Assembly: GCA_028284155.1 (NCBI GenBank)
Contig: JANQSF010000054.1
Coordinates: 140,778-204,777 of the forward strand
DNA length: 64,000 nt
Source: Phycisphaeraceae bacterium
GTDB taxonomy: Bacteria > Planctomycetota > Phycisphaerae > Phycisphaerales > Phycisphaeraceae
Reading direction: 5' to 3'
A program made the position numbers and the translations under genes. This document shows positions 1 through 8,324 of the stretch, one piece after another (the first letter of the stretch is position 1; every line of letters starts with the position of its first letter). The notes beneath the pieces are model-generated. The model searched no databases. It was not told where the DNA came from and saw only the letters and a program-made list of their open reading frames with translations.

Positions 1-195
1 CTCAAGTATGAAACGCTTTCGAGCGACGAGGTCGACCGCCTGATGCGCGGCGAAACGCTGAACAAACCGACCGTCGCCGACCTACTTAAGGCCGAGAAAG
101 ACAAGGCCGATCAACCCGCCCCCGCCCCGCCGCAACCCACGACGGACGAGTCGTACGGCGACGACGCGCCGGGCGCGATGCCGAGCCCGGCGTAA
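1..195 (+). CDS. ftsH: ATP-dependent zinc metalloprotease FtsH, C-terminal end (5' truncated by window)
   Basis: Only the last 64 codons are in the window. The reading frame opens at the first base and reads KYETLSSDEVDRLMRGE followed by KPTVADLL, which matches the end of the FtsH peptidase domain where the last helices are followed by a variable tail. The tail here is rich in Pro, Ala and Asp, as in many FtsH proteins. FtsH is a membrane-anchored AAA+ hexamer that degrades unassembled membrane proteins and short-lived regulators; HflK/HflC-type SPFH proteins modulate it in other bacteria, and three such proteins are encoded near the other end of this window. The catalytic parts lie outside the window, so the call rests on the tail only. 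Confidence 0.8.
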   Translation, partial: LKYETLSSDEVDRLMRGETLNKPTVADLLKAEKDKADQPAPAPPQPTTDESYGDDAPGAMPSPA

Positions 196-216
196 GCCGC
201 TTGCGGCTTGGCGCGG
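194..216. repeat. AAGCCGC-TT-GCGGCTT palindrome, copy 1
   Basis: A 7-bp perfect stem with a two-base loop directly overlaps the ftsH stop codon and is followed by GGCGCGG. A second copy (GCCGCTTGCGGCTTAGCGCGG) lies at 54008-54028 after sthA. The flanking GCGCGG is conserved as well, so this is a dispersed element and not a chance hairpin. There is no T-tract, so it is not a canonical intrinsic terminator, although it could protect the 3' end of the message. Confidence 0.6.
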
Positions 217-403
217 CGCAACATCTTCAGCGCCAGCCTCTGGCCGGAGACTGACTACAACCAAACTCTTCAGCAATCAGTCATGTCATTGCGCGCAGCA
301 GCGCTGTCGGTGACCGATACCCGGCCAGAAGCCGGGGCTGAAGGGGGCGACACACAGCGTCCCACATTGCGGTAAGGTGCGACCCGTTCCCGGGAGCGCA
401 TCG

Positions 404-1276
404 ATGGATGGCGACAACGACGCACTTGATCAGACGGTCGACCCCGAAGACCTCGGCCCGATCCACATCGACGTGCCGTGTGTGACCTGTGGTTACAACC
501 TGCGCGGGCTGACGATTGAGAAGGCGTGCCCGGAGTGCGGGACGGCCGCGGGGCGGTCGGTGATGGGCGATCAGTTGGAGTACGCCGATCCGCAATGGGT
601 CGGCCGTCTGGCGATGGGGATGAACCTGATCATCGGGGGGATCGCGGTCGCCGTGGTGTTCACTCTGTTCGGTCGGCCGACATGGCTGTTCCCCGCGGCC
701 TTCCAAGCTGCCGCAGACAGGATTCTTTCGCGCATCGACGAGGCCTTGTTTCTCATCGGGTGTTGGTACCTGACCGCGTCCGAGCCGCGGCACAAGGTCG
801 CCGGGTTCGGGGCCGCCACCGTCGCGCGCGTCGGGCTGACCGCGGGGATGCTGATCGGCCTGCCTCTTTTCGCCATTGCGAATCTGGCGTTGCCCATCGT
901 TGTCCACCTCACGATGATCGCGGCGGCGGTCGCGTCGGTCACGGGCACGATCGGCTTGGCGATCCATGCACGCGGCCTTGCGTTGCGCGGCCCTTACGAA
1001 GAACTGGCCAACCGCATCCGGAGCGTGGCGATCGTCTACGTCGTCGGGATCGTGTTGGCCGTCATCATCTCTGTTGTTGACGCGGTCACCGCGACGCCGG
1101 GCGGAGGTCGGCCGACGTGGCTCTCGTCGCGGATGTTGCGACGGATGGGCGGCTGCATGGCGCGTGTTCTCATCGTCGGCTTTCACGTCTGGGCATTGGT
1201 CGTAGTGGTTCAGTTTCGCTGGGCCATGGTTCACGCCGCGGCCAAAGCCCGCTCGACCTGGGCGTCGACCGTGTGA
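404..1276 (+). CDS. Zinc-ribbon multi-pass membrane protein, paralog 1
   Basis: The 290-residue protein has an N-terminal zinc ribbon with Cys26, Cys29, Cys42 and Cys45 in the pattern CVTCGYNLRG...CPECG, followed by about six hydrophobic segments, and ends ARSTWASTV. The start at 404 is chosen over an upstream GTG at 377 because GGGAG (391-395) lies eight bases ahead of it, and paralog 2 has the same arrangement. The ribbon plus membrane layout recurs in four neighbours, and the pair 404/1373 also shares its upstream DNA, so this is a recent tandem duplication. No enzymatic motif is visible. The ribbon should face the cytoplasm if metal-bound. Function is unknown. Confidence 0.85.
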   Translation: MDGDNDALDQTVDPEDLGPIHIDVPCVTCGYNLRGLTIEKACPECGTAAGRSVMGDQLEYADPQWVGRLAMGMNLIIGGIAVAVVFTLFGRPTWLFPAAFQAAADRILSRIDEALFLIGCWYLTASEPRHKVAGFGAATVARVGLTAGMLIGLPLFAIANLALPIVVHLTMIAAAVASVTGTIGLAIHARGLALRGPYEELANRIRSVAIVYVVGIVLAVIISVVDAVTATPGGGRPTWLSSRMLRRMGGCMARVLIVGFHVWALVVVVQFRWAMVHAAAKARSTWASTV

Positions 1277-1295
1277 GAGACACGACATTGCATCT

Positions 1296-1372
1296 TCGGC
1301 CCGGGGCTGAAAGGGGTGACACGCGCTGACGGACATTCCTGTATGATGCCGCACACACCCGGGAGCATGTCG
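1296..1372 (+). repeat. Duplicated upstream region of the zinc-ribbon genes
   Basis: The stretch ahead of paralog 2 begins GGGGCTGAAAGGGGTGACAC and ends CCCGGGAGCATGTCGATGGA. The stretch at 333-408 ahead of paralog 1 begins GGGGCTGAAGGGGGCGACAC and ends CCCGGGAGCGCATCGATGGA. The duplication unit therefore included about 75 bases of leader DNA, which argues that both copies kept the same expression signals. A clear promoter hexamer pair was not found in it. Confidence 0.55.
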
Positions 1373-2389
1373 ATGGACCCACGCGACCCGCACGACCCGC
1401 CGCCCTTCAATCCGGACGACCCGGGCCAATCGCCGCCCGCCGAATCAGGCAACCCATACACCGATCCGGTGTTCAAGCCGAACGCGGGGTACAACGATCC
1501 GCCGCCGCCTTACGACCCGGGCGATATCAACATCGATGTCGCGTGCATCAACTGCGGCTACAACCTGCGCGGCCTGACGATTGACATGGCGTGCCCGGAG
1601 TGCGGGACGGCGGTCGGCCGATCGATTCAGGGCGATCACCTGCAGTTCGCCAACCCCGACTGGGTTAGCAAACTGGCGCTGGGCATGAATCTGATCGTCG
1701 CGGGGATCGCCATCAACATCGTTCTGGCGGTCGCCGGCGCGGCATACGGCATGAGCACCGGCGCCCGGAACACCGGCCCCGGTACGGGCGCGGGCATGGG
1801 CGGCTCGACGGCGTTGGAGATGCTCGGCCTTGGTGTTGGCCTGCTGTTCATCGTCGGATACTGGCTAATCACTGAGCGCGAACCAAGCGGCCGCGAGGAC
1901 GGAGCGAGTCTGCGCCAGGTCGCGCGGTTCGGCCTGATCGGTGCTTACGTGTTGGAAGTCGGCGGCACCATCCTGATGTATGCTCAACTGTCCGCGACGC
2001 AGATACCCATCACGGGGATTGTCGTCACGATCATTGCCGGCATTGTCTCGATCGTCGGAACGGTCGCGCTGGCGCTGTACGCGCAGCGCCTGGCCATGCG
2101 AATCCCAAACGAACGCCTTGCCAGTCAGATCAGGGTTGTCATGATCGGGTACGCGGTGGGCCTGGGCCTGGTGATCATGGCCACGATCATCATCGCGGCC
2201 AGTGCGATGGGGGCCGCCGGGACCGGCGGCGGTATGGGCGGGCTGGGCGCCGGCGGCGTGTGCGCCTGCATCGGCGGGCTGGACATCATCGTGTTCGGCA
2301 TCTGGGCGCTTGTCCTGATCATCTGGTTCCGACGGGAGATGGCTGGCGCCGCGGCCGCGGCGCGCTCGACATGGGCGTCGTCGTACTAG
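1373..2389 (+). CDS. Zinc-ribbon multi-pass membrane protein, paralog 2
   Basis: The 338-residue protein starts with a Pro/Asp-rich stretch of about 50 residues, then a zinc ribbon (Cys58, Cys61, Cys74, Cys77; CINCGYNLRG...CPECG), then several membrane segments with Gly/Ala/Met-rich loops, and ends ARSTWASSY. The start at 1373 has GGGAG seven bases upstream; the in-frame ATG at 1367 would be only one base from it. It is closest to paralog 1, differing mainly by the longer Pro-rich leader and glycine-rich inserts. It is separated from paralog 3 by eight bases, so the three are probably co-transcribed. Function is unknown. Confidence 0.85.
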   Translation: MDPRDPHDPPPFNPDDPGQSPPAESGNPYTDPVFKPNAGYNDPPPPYDPGDINIDVACINCGYNLRGLTIDMACPECGTAVGRSIQGDHLQFANPDWVSKLALGMNLIVAGIAINIVLAVAGAAYGMSTGARNTGPGTGAGMGGSTALEMLGLGVGLLFIVGYWLITEREPSGREDGASLRQVARFGLIGAYVLEVGGTILMYAQLSATQIPITGIVVTIIAGIVSIVGTVALALYAQRLAMRIPNERLASQIRVVMIGYAVGLGLVIMATIIIAASAMGAAGTGGGMGGLGAGGVCACIGGLDIIVFGIWALVLIIWFRREMAGAAAAARSTWASSY

Positions 2390-2397
2390 GGGCTCGC

Positions 2398-3306
2398 ATG
2401 GATCATGCACCCCACGCGTTGACGGTCGATGCGTCAGGCCTGTTGCAGGAAGACGTGTCTTGCACGTCGTGCGGCTACAACCTGCGCGCCAGCCCGTTGT
2501 TGAGCGCATGCGGTGAATGCGGCACGCCCGTGGCAGCGTCGGCAACGGATGATCTCCTACAACTGCACGACCCTTGGATTGCAGAACACGCTCGTCGGGG
2601 GGTGACGATACTCATTCTGGCGGCCGGTCTCTACGCGATCACTGTGCTCTGGAGCTTTGTGTACGGGTACTTCCTGTTGCCCCACCTGGTCTTCAGCGCC
2701 TGGCAGTATGCCGGCCAATTCGGCTCGGGAATCGTTGGGATTGTCGCGGCGCTTGGCGCTTGGGGGCTGACGCATCCCGACCTGCTGCGCCGCGCGGGCA
2801 CGCGCCGCCTGATCCGTATAGCCATCCTGATCGCTTTGCCGCTGCCTTGGCCGTTCGCTTGGCTCATGCACGACAACACATTCTCGTCGGGGTCACTCTG
2901 GTATCTGAACACCGCCCTCTATTACGCGACGGACGGCGTTGGGGCGGTCGTCTGTCTATTCATGGTTAGGCAATCGGCTCAGATCGCGCTGCGATTGCCC
3001 AGCCGACGACTGGCCAACCAGCTCTCCACCAGCGGCTATGGCTTCCTGTTCTCATCGCTGTTTCTGACGATTGTCGGCACCGCCTTGATGTTGTGGCTGG
3101 CGACAATCTGGCACGAATCGATCGACTATAAAGACCTCGAAACGTCAGCAACCAGGATCCTGTTGAATGGGCTGTTTTACTTGGGATGGGCTGTGCACGG
3201 GGTCTTTTTTCTGCTGGGCTTTTGGCGACTGCTTCAGTTCCGGCGAGCGCTCAACCGCGTTCTGCCGCTGTGCGATCAACACAGGTCGTCTTCATTCAAG
3301 AGGTGA
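2398..3306 (+). CDS. Zinc-ribbon multi-pass membrane protein, paralog 3 (divergent)
   Basis: The 302-residue protein carries the ribbon Cys22, Cys25, Cys38, Cys41 (CTSCGYNLRA...CGECG) and about six membrane segments. It differs from the other four array members: the second knuckle is CGEC instead of CPEC, the GRS residues after the ribbon are missing, and the C-terminal ARxTWA motif is replaced by a basic tail ending HRSSSFKR. The start at 2398 lies eight bases after the stop of paralog 2. The last 31 bases overlap the 3' end of the convergent neuB-type gene. Function is unknown. Confidence 0.82.
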   Translation: MDHAPHALTVDASGLLQEDVSCTSCGYNLRASPLLSACGECGTPVAASATDDLLQLHDPWIAEHARRGVTILILAAGLYAITVLWSFVYGYFLLPHLVFSAWQYAGQFGSGIVGIVAALGAWGLTHPDLLRRAGTRRLIRIAILIALPLPWPFAWLMHDNTFSSGSLWYLNTALYYATDGVGAVVCLFMVRQSAQIALRLPSRRLANQLSTSGYGFLFSSLFLTIVGTALMLWLATIWHESIDYKDLETSATRILLNGLFYLGWAVHGVFFLLGFWRLLQFRRALNRVLPLCDQHRSSSFKR

Positions 3307-4388
3307 TTGGCCGGCACGTCGTGCGTGGTTGTTCGACCGACAACGCTGTCGAGTCGCGCGGCTGCGATGCCAGCGCCGGGGCGTTTGAGTGTGACGTCGG
3401 CGCGCGTGATGACGTGTCCGGCCGACAGGTCGCGGCTGGTGCAGACGCTCTGGCGGGAGACGTTGCGGACGTCGTTTTCGACGGGCAGGCAGTTCTTGCG
3501 CTGCGGGCCGAGCATCGTGGCGGCGCGGCGGGCGAAGTGGGCGTAGCGGGTGAAGTCGTCGCCGTTCAGGCTGGCGGCGTGGTCGGGCCCTGCTGCGGAC
3601 GTGTCGTAGGTGAGATGTTTTTCCAGCACGCACGCGCCGGCCGCGACGGCCAGCGCGCCGGCCCAGACGTCGGTCGTGTGGTCGCTGTAACCCGTCGGCA
3701 GGTCGAAGGACTCGCGTAGCGCGGCGATGCCGGCCAGCGACGCGTCTTGCTTCGGCGTGGGGTAGCTCGACACGCATTGGAGGAAACAGGCGGGCGGCGC
3801 GTCGCCTTCGACCTGGTGATTGCGCAGCAGGTCGGCCGCGGAGTGGAGTTCTTCGAGGTCGCAGGTGCCGGTCGAGACGATGATCGGTTTGCCGAGCGTC
3901 GTGACAGCCTGCAACAAGGGCGTATTGACCGCGTCTGGCGAGGCAATCTTCACGACGTCGGGCGCGAGGTCGGCGAGCGTGTCGATCAATTCGAGGCTGA
4001 ACGGGGTGACGACAAAACCTAGCCCCGCATCGTGCGCAACGTCGCGGACGTGTTTCATGTCGGCCGGTTGGAGTTGGAGCGCGTCGAGCATGTTGAGGAG
4101 GCGGGTGCGGTCGGTGTTTGGGGCGGTGGAGCGCGGGACTGAAGTCCCACGCCCTTGAGGTTGGGAGTCGTCTTCTGATGAGGGAGAGTCCTGATATGCC
4201 GCGAGTCTTGCTTGCTGCGACAGCAAGGTGTGGGCGTCGAACAGTTGGAGCTTGACGGCGTCGGCGCCGGCCTGCTTTGCGTCGGCGACGAGTGACAGGG
4301 CGCGCTCGAGCGAGCCGTTGTGGTTGACGCCTAACTCGGCGATGATCAGGACGCGTGGCGGCGCGTCGTGCGTGGCGTGGGCGAACAT
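3276..4388 (-). CDS. neuB: N-acetylneuraminate (sialic acid) synthase family protein, NeuB/SpsE-type
   Basis: The 370-residue protein begins with the NeuB barrel signature IIAELGVNHNGSLERA, has GADAVKLQLF, KIASPDAVNT, STGTCDLEEL, GYSDHT and EKHLTYD, and ends with a SAF domain (about residues 300-365). This family condenses N-acetylmannosamine or related sugars with phosphoenolpyruvate to make nonulosonic acids that decorate cell-surface glycans or flagellin. No CMP-sugar synthetase or epimerase gene is adjacent, so the exact sugar is not determined. Residues 67-93 form a low-complexity insertion compared with the usual short link before the LLNMLDAL helix; residues 79-87 (GRGTSVPRS) are encoded by a palindrome that also occurs between genes at 36711. 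The gene interrupts the zinc-ribbon array on the opposite strand. Confidence 0.9.
   Translation of the reverse strand: MFAHATHDAPPRVLIIAELGVNHNGSLERALSLVADAKQAGADAVKLQLFDAHTLLSQQARLAAYQDSPSSEDDSQPQGRGTSVPRSTAPNTDRTRLLNMLDALQLQPADMKHVRDVAHDAGLGFVVTPFSLELIDTLADLAPDVVKIASPDAVNTPLLQAVTTLGKPIIVSTGTCDLEELHSAADLLRNHQVEGDAPPACFLQCVSSYPTPKQDASLAGIAALRESFDLPTGYSDHTTDVWAGALAVAAGACVLEKHLTYDTSAAGPDHAASLNGDDFTRYAHFARRAATMLGPQRKNCLPVENDVRNVSRQSVCTSRDLSAGHVITRADVTLKRPGAGIAAARLDSVVGRTTTHDVPANHLLNEDDLC
4131..4152. repeat. GCGCGGG-ACTGAAGT palindrome inside neuB, copy 1
   Basis: GGGACT (4135-4140) and AGTCCC (4143-4148) pair around a GA loop, and the outer GCG/CGC extend the stem. The context GAGCGCGGGACTGAAGTCCC then ACGCCCTTGAGG resembles 36711-36750, where the same core carries an extended stem. 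The stretch is in frame and translates to RGTSVPR. Confidence 0.6.
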
Positions 4389-4506
4389 GCGGGCAGTGTA
4401 ACGGCAACACTGGACGTCAGCCTCGTCACCGTGTGATCAGAACAGGGCCGGGGTGTTGTGCGTAGAACCCACACCGCCCTTTCAACGCCCCGCCGCGGAA
4501 CCTCGC

Positions 4507-5448
4507 ATGACGGCTGCGCCGCTCGACCCTGTAGCGCTGGATCAAGACGGCCGAGTCGCGTCCGACCTGGCTTGCGTCAAGTGCGGCTATAACCTGCGCA
4601 GCGCGACGACGGATGGGCGGTGCCCCGAATGCGGCCTGGCGGTTGGGCGGTCGGCTGTGGGGCATTGGCTGCGCTACTGCGAGCCGGACTGGCTGCGCGG
4701 CGTTTGGCGGGGGCTGAATCGGCTGGGTATCGCGTTAGTCGCTGTCGTCACGCTCTCGCTGTTCGAGTGGGCAGGTGTGTATCGACGTTTCAGCGAGCTT
4801 TCCGACACGATGTTGTTCCTGACCAACGCGCTGATCGCGGCGGCGGCGGTGTTCGCCGTGATCGGCTTCGCGATGGCGACGTCGCCGGACCCGGCGCGGT
4901 TGGCTGAGCCTGTCGTCAACGCCCGCCGGGCGGGACGGGTCGCGCTGATCGGCGCGGTCGTGCTGATGATCGCGGCGCTCGGCGTGTCGCCCTACGTCGG
5001 GCGACGGCTTGGCGGCCAACCGATCGAGTGGGTCGCGATCGGCGTGATGGCGGTGTTGACGTTCGGCTTCGCGTGCCTGCTGTGGCATGCACGGTCATTG
5101 GCGAACCGCGCGCCCAACGCCTGGCTGGCACACTTCACGTTCGCGCACATCGTGGTCACCGTCGTCTCGGTCGTCCTGCTGTTGGCCCGGTTCAGCAGCA
5201 TGGGCGTCGTGACCTCAAGCATCTACAAACTGAACGGCCTGGTCATCCGGTCCGGCCTCGACCCGACCGGGATTCGCGACGAGCTGCGCATCGCGGCGTT
5301 GACGGGGCTGGTGCTGTCCGTCGTCGGCACGATCGCGTTGTTCCTCGGCTACTACGCCGTCATGAGCAAGCAGGCGAGACTCGCGCGGCGGACGTGGGCG
5401 AGCCAACCGTTTCAGGCGTCTGCCAGGGGTGAGTCGGCGAACGCTTAG
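4507..5448 (+). CDS. Zinc-ribbon multi-pass membrane protein, paralog 4
   Basis: The 313-residue protein begins MTAAPLDPVALDQDGRVASD, has the ribbon Cys23, Cys26, Cys39, Cys42 (CVKCGYNLRS...CPECG) and then about six membrane segments; near the end it has ARRTWASQPFQ. The start at 4507 is chosen because paralog 5 begins with the same nine residues and the DNA just before the start (CCTCGC versus GCCCGC) is also alike. Paralogs 4 and 5 form the second tandem pair of the array and are more like each other than either is to paralogs 1-3. Role unknown. Confidence 0.85.
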   Translation: MTAAPLDPVALDQDGRVASDLACVKCGYNLRSATTDGRCPECGLAVGRSAVGHWLRYCEPDWLRGVWRGLNRLGIALVAVVTLSLFEWAGVYRRFSELSDTMLFLTNALIAAAAVFAVIGFAMATSPDPARLAEPVVNARRAGRVALIGAVVLMIAALGVSPYVGRRLGGQPIEWVAIGVMAVLTFGFACLLWHARSLANRAPNAWLAHFTFAHIVVTVVSVVLLLARFSSMGVVTSSIYKLNGLVIRSGLDPTGIRDELRIAALTGLVLSVVGTIALFLGYYAVMSKQARLARRTWASQPFQASARGESANA

Positions 5449-5479
5449 CGAAACTTTGCGACCTTGTGTGGGAGCCCGC

Positions 5480-6427
5480 ATGACGGCTGCGCCGCTCGAC
5501 CCTGTTGCGCTCGACCGAGACGGACGTGTCGCGTCCGACTTCGCCTGCATTAAGTGCGATTACAACCTGCGCAGCGTCGCGACGGACGGGCGATGCCCCG
5601 AATGCGGCCTGGCCGTCGGCCGATCGGCTGTGGGGAATTGGCTGCAATACTGCGAGCCGGATTGGTTGCAACAGGTCTGGCGGGGGCTGAACCGGTTGGG
5701 CGTAGCTTTGGGTGCGGCCGGCTTCCTGGTCGCGCTCGAAGTGGTAGGCGTGTACAGTGAATTGGACACTGTTCCCTACTGGCTGCTGATTGTCGCCACC
5801 GCGTTCCTCGCGACGCTGGCGGTGTTCGCCGTCATTGGCTTTGCGATAGCCACGACACCCGACCCGGCCGGCTTGCACGAGTCGTCACTCAGCGCGCGGC
5901 GGGTCGCGAGGTACAGCCTGATCGGCGCCATCGGGTTGGGCATGTTCGGCCTGACCGTTGTGCCCTGGTTGTGGAGAGTCATTGCCGAAGCGATCGCGAT
6001 CATGATCGCATTCTTGGTGGTCTGCGGGTTGACCGTCGGCGTGACCGCATTGCTTGTCCACGCCCGGTCGCTGGCCAAACGCGTCCCAAGCATGACGTTG
6101 GCCAACTGCACGTTCGCACAGATCGTCGGCGTGGTAAGCACGGCAATCGCCGGTGCCTCCGCAGCGTTGCTGAACGCATTCGAAGACTTGCCCGCTGTCA
6201 GCAAGTCGTTGCGTTACATCGATCAGCAAGTGTTTGACAAGATCTCGCCTGGCATCAACTTGATCGAGTTCCTCGCCGGGCTTGTCTTGATCGCCACGCC
6301 TAGTCTGTCGATCGTGGGCGTCATCCTGTTCTTCTGCTACTACGCGGTCATGAGCGAGCAGGCGAAACTCGCGCGACAGACGTGGGCGAGGCAGCCGTTT
6401 CAGAAGACGGCCAAAGGTGCGAACTGA
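5480..6427 (+). CDS. Zinc-ribbon multi-pass membrane protein, paralog 5
   Basis: The 315-residue protein starts MTAAPLDPVALDRDGRVASD, has the ribbon Cys23, Cys26, Cys39, Cys42 (CIKCDYNLRS...CPECG) in which the usual Gly after the first knuckle is Asp, and then about six hydrophobic segments. Near the C-terminus it has ARQTWARQPFQKTAKGAN, the conserved terminal motif of this family. GGGAG precedes the start by a few bases. It follows paralog 4 with a gap of 31 bases and converges on the signalling gene at 6463. Role unknown. Confidence 0.85.
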   Translation: MTAAPLDPVALDRDGRVASDFACIKCDYNLRSVATDGRCPECGLAVGRSAVGNWLQYCEPDWLQQVWRGLNRLGVALGAAGFLVALEVVGVYSELDTVPYWLLIVATAFLATLAVFAVIGFAIATTPDPAGLHESSLSARRVARYSLIGAIGLGMFGLTVVPWLWRVIAEAIAIMIAFLVVCGLTVGVTALLVHARSLAKRVPSMTLANCTFAQIVGVVSTAIAGASAALLNAFEDLPAVSKSLRYIDQQVFDKISPGINLIEFLAGLVLIATPSLSIVGVILFFCYYAVMSEQAKLARQTWARQPFQKTAKGAN

Positions 6428-6462
6428 ATCGCCCTGAATTCACGGACAGGCATGGGAGAATC

Positions 6463-8163
6463 TCACACCTGCTTCGGCGCCCCGTCCCCCGACGCGGGCT
6501 GGAGAGCCGCGTGGACTTCTTCGATGAGTTGATCGACCTTGAAAGGCTTGAACAGCACGCCGGCCAGGCCCTCGCCGCTGGCGCGAACGATCGAGTGGTT
6601 GGGGTCGTAGCCAAAGCCGGTCATGAGCAGGACGGGCGTGTTGTCGTCGCGTCGTTTGGCGGCGGCGAAGATCTCGTAGCCGTTGCGGTACGGCATGCGG
6701 ATGTCGCTGATGACCAGGTCGAAGCCCTGCTCTTCGAGCAGGTGGCAGGCCTCGCCGCCGTCCTTGCACAACTCGACGTGGGCGCCGCGGGGCTTGAGGA
6801 TGTCGCGGATGGTCGTGCGGATGTTCTGTTCGTCGTCGGCGATGAGGACGCGCTTGCCAGCCAGGATCGGGTCGAGGTCGGCGTTTTCGTCGTCGCCCGC
6901 GCCCAGCACGACGTTGGGGCCGGCCTTGGCGTCGCGGAGTTTGCGGCGGATGTTCAACACGTCGTCGACGATGTGATTCAGCCGCTGCCGCATGTCGTCG
7001 TGGCCGACGTATTGCTCGATCAGCGTCTGCGCCTCGGTAACGATGTCGTTGAGCGGCTTGGAAATCTCCTGGCCAACGTTGTCGGCGATGCGCCCGGCGA
7101 TGTTGCTGCCGGCGGCGACCATCAGGTTGAGCATGTGCAGCGCGACGGCGACATACCGGCAGAAGATCTCGGCGAACTGCCGGTCGTCTTCATTGAACGC
7201 GCCGACACGCTCGGACTCGACATTGAAAATGCCCACGACCTTGTCGAACAGTCGGAGCGGGACGGTGAGCGAACTCTTGGAGTGCGTCAGGCCGATGACG
7301 TAGCGCGGGTCTTTCTCGACGTCGTGGCAGATGTAGCTTCGGCCGGTCGCGGCGACGTAGCCGCTGATGCCGTTGCCCTCAGCCTGCGCGTACAGGTCGA
7401 TATCGAGCGCGTCGGCCGGCAGGCCTTCGGCGATGACGACTTCGAGGCGGTTGGTTGATTCTTCGAGCAGCCGGATGGCGAAGTGGTCGAAGTTCATCAG
7501 GTTGCGCGCGAAGCGGATGATCTTGTCGCGCAGCAACTGGAGCCGTTCGTTGGGGCTGAGTTGCACGATGGCGTCGCGCTCGAGTCGCGCGAGTTCTCGA
7601 CCGGCGGCGTCGATCGCGTCGATCTTGCGCTGCAACCGTTGCCCGCTGGTCGCGTCCCACACGACGGCGACGACCTGATCGATTCGGCCGTCCTCCGCGC
7701 CGATCGGCGAGATCATCACCTCAAAGTAGCGGTCGTCGAGCCCGAAGGTGAACTTCTTCGACTTGGGCGACTGCGGTTCGTCGGCCGGCTCGATCTGCTT
7801 GGCAAAAATCGAGCGAGCCTGTTGGCAGTGCTGCTTGACGCGGTCGAAGACGTTGGGCTTGAACTGGCGCATGCGGTCGTTCGACCAGGCGCATCGTCCG
7901 TCGGCGTCGATGACGCAGACGCCCTCGCCGATGGTGTTGAGCACCATCATGGCTTTGTCGCCGACCAACTCGCGTTCGAGGGGGAGGAAGTCGCCGGCGT
8001 CGGACAGGATGGCCTGCATGTCGTCGTGGCGCAGCGCGGCCATCGCGTCGGTCATGCTTTCGACGACGCTGACTTCGAAATGGTCGGCAAGTGTGCTGAT
8101 GAGTTCCGGCCGGCCTGTCAGATCACTTCGCAGGACGAGCAGCCGAGGGCGTGGGTCATTCAT
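6463..8163 (-). CDS. PAS-GAF-receiver signalling protein
   Basis: The 566-residue soluble protein has, in order, a short degenerate receiver-like start (about 1-70), a PAS domain (about 72-180, with MMVLNTIGEGVCVIDADG), a GAF domain (about 205-350, with YVAATGRSYICHDVEKDPRY), a helical stretch resembling a dimerisation domain (about 360-430) and a C-terminal CheY-like receiver (about 440-555). The receiver has LIADDEQ, the phospho-acceptor Asp487 in SDIRMP, and FKPF with the conserved lysine. No HATPase domain and no DNA-binding domain are present, so it cannot act alone as a kinase; it is probably a phosphorelay intermediate or sensor-gated receiver. It stands alone on the minus strand with no adjacent kinase. 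Confidence 0.85.
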   Translation of the reverse strand: MNDPRPRLLVLRSDLTGRPELISTLADHFEVSVVESMTDAMAALRHDDMQAILSDAGDFLPLERELVGDKAMMVLNTIGEGVCVIDADGRCAWSNDRMRQFKPNVFDRVKQHCQQARSIFAKQIEPADEPQSPKSKKFTFGLDDRYFEVMISPIGAEDGRIDQVVAVVWDATSGQRLQRKIDAIDAAGRELARLERDAIVQLSPNERLQLLRDKIIRFARNLMNFDHFAIRLLEESTNRLEVVIAEGLPADALDIDLYAQAEGNGISGYVAATGRSYICHDVEKDPRYVIGLTHSKSSLTVPLRLFDKVVGIFNVESERVGAFNEDDRQFAEIFCRYVAVALHMLNLMVAAGSNIAGRIADNVGQEISKPLNDIVTEAQTLIEQYVGHDDMRQRLNHIVDDVLNIRRKLRDAKAGPNVVLGAGDDENADLDPILAGKRVLIADDEQNIRTTIRDILKPRGAHVELCKDGGEACHLLEEQGFDLVISDIRMPYRNGYEIFAAAKRRDDNTPVLLMTGFGYDPNHSIVRASGEGLAGVLFKPFKVDQLIEEVHAALQPASGDGAPKQV

Positions 8164-8267
8164 ATTGGTCGGCTCGGGTACAGGACCAAAACGGCATCCA
8201 TGCCCGTTTGTTAGCGTAGATCGACCCGATTCGTTTGGTCAATGCAAACAATGCGAAATCGGGGCAT

Positions 8268-8294
8268 GAAAAAACCGCGGCCGGGCCGCGGTTG
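8268..8294 (-). terminator. Intrinsic terminator of the triple-lectin gene
   Basis: Read on the minus strand, AACCGCGG and CCGCGGTT form a GC-rich stem with a five-base loop, followed immediately by a run of six T. It lies about 30 bases past the stop of the gene at 8325-9809 and ahead of the start of the gene at 8163, so it separates two minus-strand units. Confidence 0.85.
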
Positions 8295-8324
8295 GGTGTG
8301 GATCGCAGGTTGAAGGGCGTCGGA

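Noticed and set aside
8268..8294. REP-type dispersed palindrome
   Set aside because: The stem is followed by a T-run on the minus strand and placed just after a stop codon, so an intrinsic terminator explains it.
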